A DNA stretch of 64,000 nucleotides from Blasia pusilla. Lineage: Eukaryota; Marchantiophyta; Marchantiopsida; Blasiales. Where the stretch lies: NCBI GenBank assembly GCA_050084515.1, contig CM114275.1, positions 22,196,001 to 22,260,000 on the forward strand, read 5' to 3'. This document shows, piece by piece, positions 62,505 through 64,000 of the stretch. The notes beneath the pieces are model-generated. The model saw nothing but the letters and a program-made list of their open reading frames with translations. It was not told the DNA's origin and did not search any database. Within the stretch, counting starts at the first letter, position 1, and each line of letters starts with the position of its first letter. The translations under genes were made by a program, and so were the position numbers.

Positions 62505-62870
62505 ATCAGGATCTCAGTAGAAACCGCGAGAAATTCATCAGGATTTCTGTAGAAACGGCGCAAAGTTTCAATCTATCAGGATTTCTGTAGAAACAGCGAG
62601 AAATTTCACTCCATGATACAAACGCCGAGAGCGGTCACTTCACAAGGATCTTCAGAAACGGCTAGAACCTCACTGCATCACAATCTCAGCAAATCCGCCG
62701 AAAACATTCACTCCATCATAATCTCAGCGAAGACGCAGAAAACGTTCACTCCATCACAATCTGATCGAAAACGCCGAAATCCTTCACTCCATCAGAACCT
62801 CAGCAGAAGCTCCGTACCTCCAATTGATTGAGCCCACGAGGACCTCTCCAGAAACGCCGAGAGCTTCGAT
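62505..62870. repeat. Degenerate minisatellite, 35-40-bp units, upstream of the membrane-protein gene
   Basis: About nine units of the form CACTCCATCACAATCTCAG followed by CGAAAACGCCGAAAACATT, with early units in the form ATCAGGATTTCTGTAGAAAC then GGCGAGAAATTTCA. Units are diverged but the CTC-then-AAACGCCGA pattern persists across 62510-62870. Confidence 0.75.
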
Positions 62871-64000
62871 TCAAAAGTGCCGTGTTCTCCAAGCTCCGGG
62901 CAGAAACGGGTAAGGTGTTGCGCCAGCCGGCCCAACTTTTCAAATTCCTGGTTCTGACTCGTAGCTGCTGGGGAAAACCTTCCCGGTAATAGGTGTGTGC
63001 CTTTGTAATTTGCATCCAAAATCCCGTTCACTTTCAGAAATACCGTTCCCGTCTGTATACCACCGGGAAAGCTTCCCAGCCCGGCGGCGCATAAACGAAC
63101 GAAACACGTTATTTGCACTTTTGGCATGATGATGCCATCATCGCGTCATCCGCTACAGGTCAGCGCGGTTCTGCGGCTACGACATCCGCCACGTGTCCGC
63201 ATGTGCGGCTCTGGAGTCTTGATTGACTGGTCACCGGCGACCCGCTGACTGTGCTCACTCCGTCCGTCACGGTCCGTCAGCTTTACATCCGCGGATCTGC
63301 CCGTCGCCACATCTTTTCTCTTTTTTCTGTTCGTGAATGAACAAGAAAGAAAGTACATGCCCATACAAAATTAATATATAAAATGTTTATTTTATTTTTT
63401 AATTATTTATGATCTCCCCACACATTCTATATTGTGGTTATATATAAAAGAAGTCTCATTGCCTCATATTAAGACCTTTATATCAAAATTCACTTGGTAT
63501 GTATGAGGATGAAATACTACATAAAATGTTCGAGCACTACAACCATTCTAACTCTCTTGTGACCAATGTTTGTATTCTAGACGGCGGAGGGCATTTTCAT
63601 TTACGGATCCGCACTCACAAATGGAATAGCACGATCGTTTGGGAATAGGTTGCAACACTTGAGAGCGTGTGAAAAGCACATGGCAAGAGGAGGAGGTGTC
63701 ACCATGGAAGAGGTGCTCCTCTGTTAATAATATAGATACTAATATGAAAAAAAACTTTTTACATTCTAATCTACATGTGAGGATGTATATAAAATAGTGC
63801 GAAAACTAATACATATAATATATTGTACTTTTAAATTTGAATCAAAGATATGTGGCAAAACATAACATCCATGTCTGAACTATTGTTGGAGAGTACCCCA
63901 TCATTTTGCAAACTCCTCTCCTCTTGACATTTAGTACTTTCAGCCAATAGGATCGTTTGAAGTTAATTTAAAATGGCATTTGAGAGTTATTTATGGGAGT
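62871..64000. other. No gene seen; possible Helitron-like left end near 63735
   Basis: 62871-63350 is GC-rich with unassigned frames. From 63362 the sequence is AT-rich. On the minus strand a TCTATATTATTAACAGAGGAG word reads leftward from about 63734, like the left ends of elements A-C, but I could not find its CTAGT end. Confidence 0.35.

Overview
This is a 64 kb piece of a nuclear plant genome. Several interrupted genes have GT-AG introns whose phases close exactly, two nuclear-type tRNA genes are present, and most of the rest is decayed retrotransposons, Helitron-like elements, CT/GA/AT microsatellites and minisatellites. An intronless presenilin, a secreted plant-type PI-PLC X-domain protein and remnants of PHD-finger Ty3 elements suggest a streptophyte, perhaps a non-seed land plant. 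That last step is a guess, because no ribosomal or plastid marker is present.

Layout. 0-1.3 kb: 3' end of a Ty3 element with a PHD finger, then LTR-like repeats. 3.1-4.6 kb: presenilin (minus), lying between two inverted copies of one dispersed repeat. 5.4-13.2 kb: gene-poor, microsatellites and local duplications. 13.3-17.2 kb: eight-exon GPI-anchored PI-PLC X-domain gene (minus), whose model closes at 425 codons. 19.1-19.7 kb: a 110-bp tandem array. 20-41.7 kb: mostly AT-rich repeat land with three short Helitron-like elements, Ty3 protease, integrase and chromodomain remnants, a GC-rich block with strong hairpins, and no recognised host gene. 41.7-45.1 kb: six-exon DUF2064/TIGR04282-like glycosyltransferase-fold gene (plus). 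46.6-49.3 kb: three-exon gene for a probable plastid protein (plus), with tRNA-Thr(UGU) and a damaged tRNA-Ile(UAU) inside its second intron. 49.6-53.7 kb: decayed Ty1/copia element carrying a LINE fragment. 55.2-62.1 kb: about fifteen-exon gene (minus) for an unrecognised multi-pass membrane protein, with a tandem exon duplication and an intronic minisatellite. 62.5-64 kb: a second minisatellite and AT-rich flank.

The host genes do not form a pathway. Presenilin is the catalytic subunit of an intramembrane protease, the PI-PLC-like protein is secreted and GPI-anchored, the DUF2064 protein is probably a nucleotide-sugar or nucleotide transferase, the 46.6 kb gene product probably works in the plastid, and the 55-62 kb protein is unknown. 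All exon models were built by eye from splice signals, reading-frame closure and family resemblance. No search was run.
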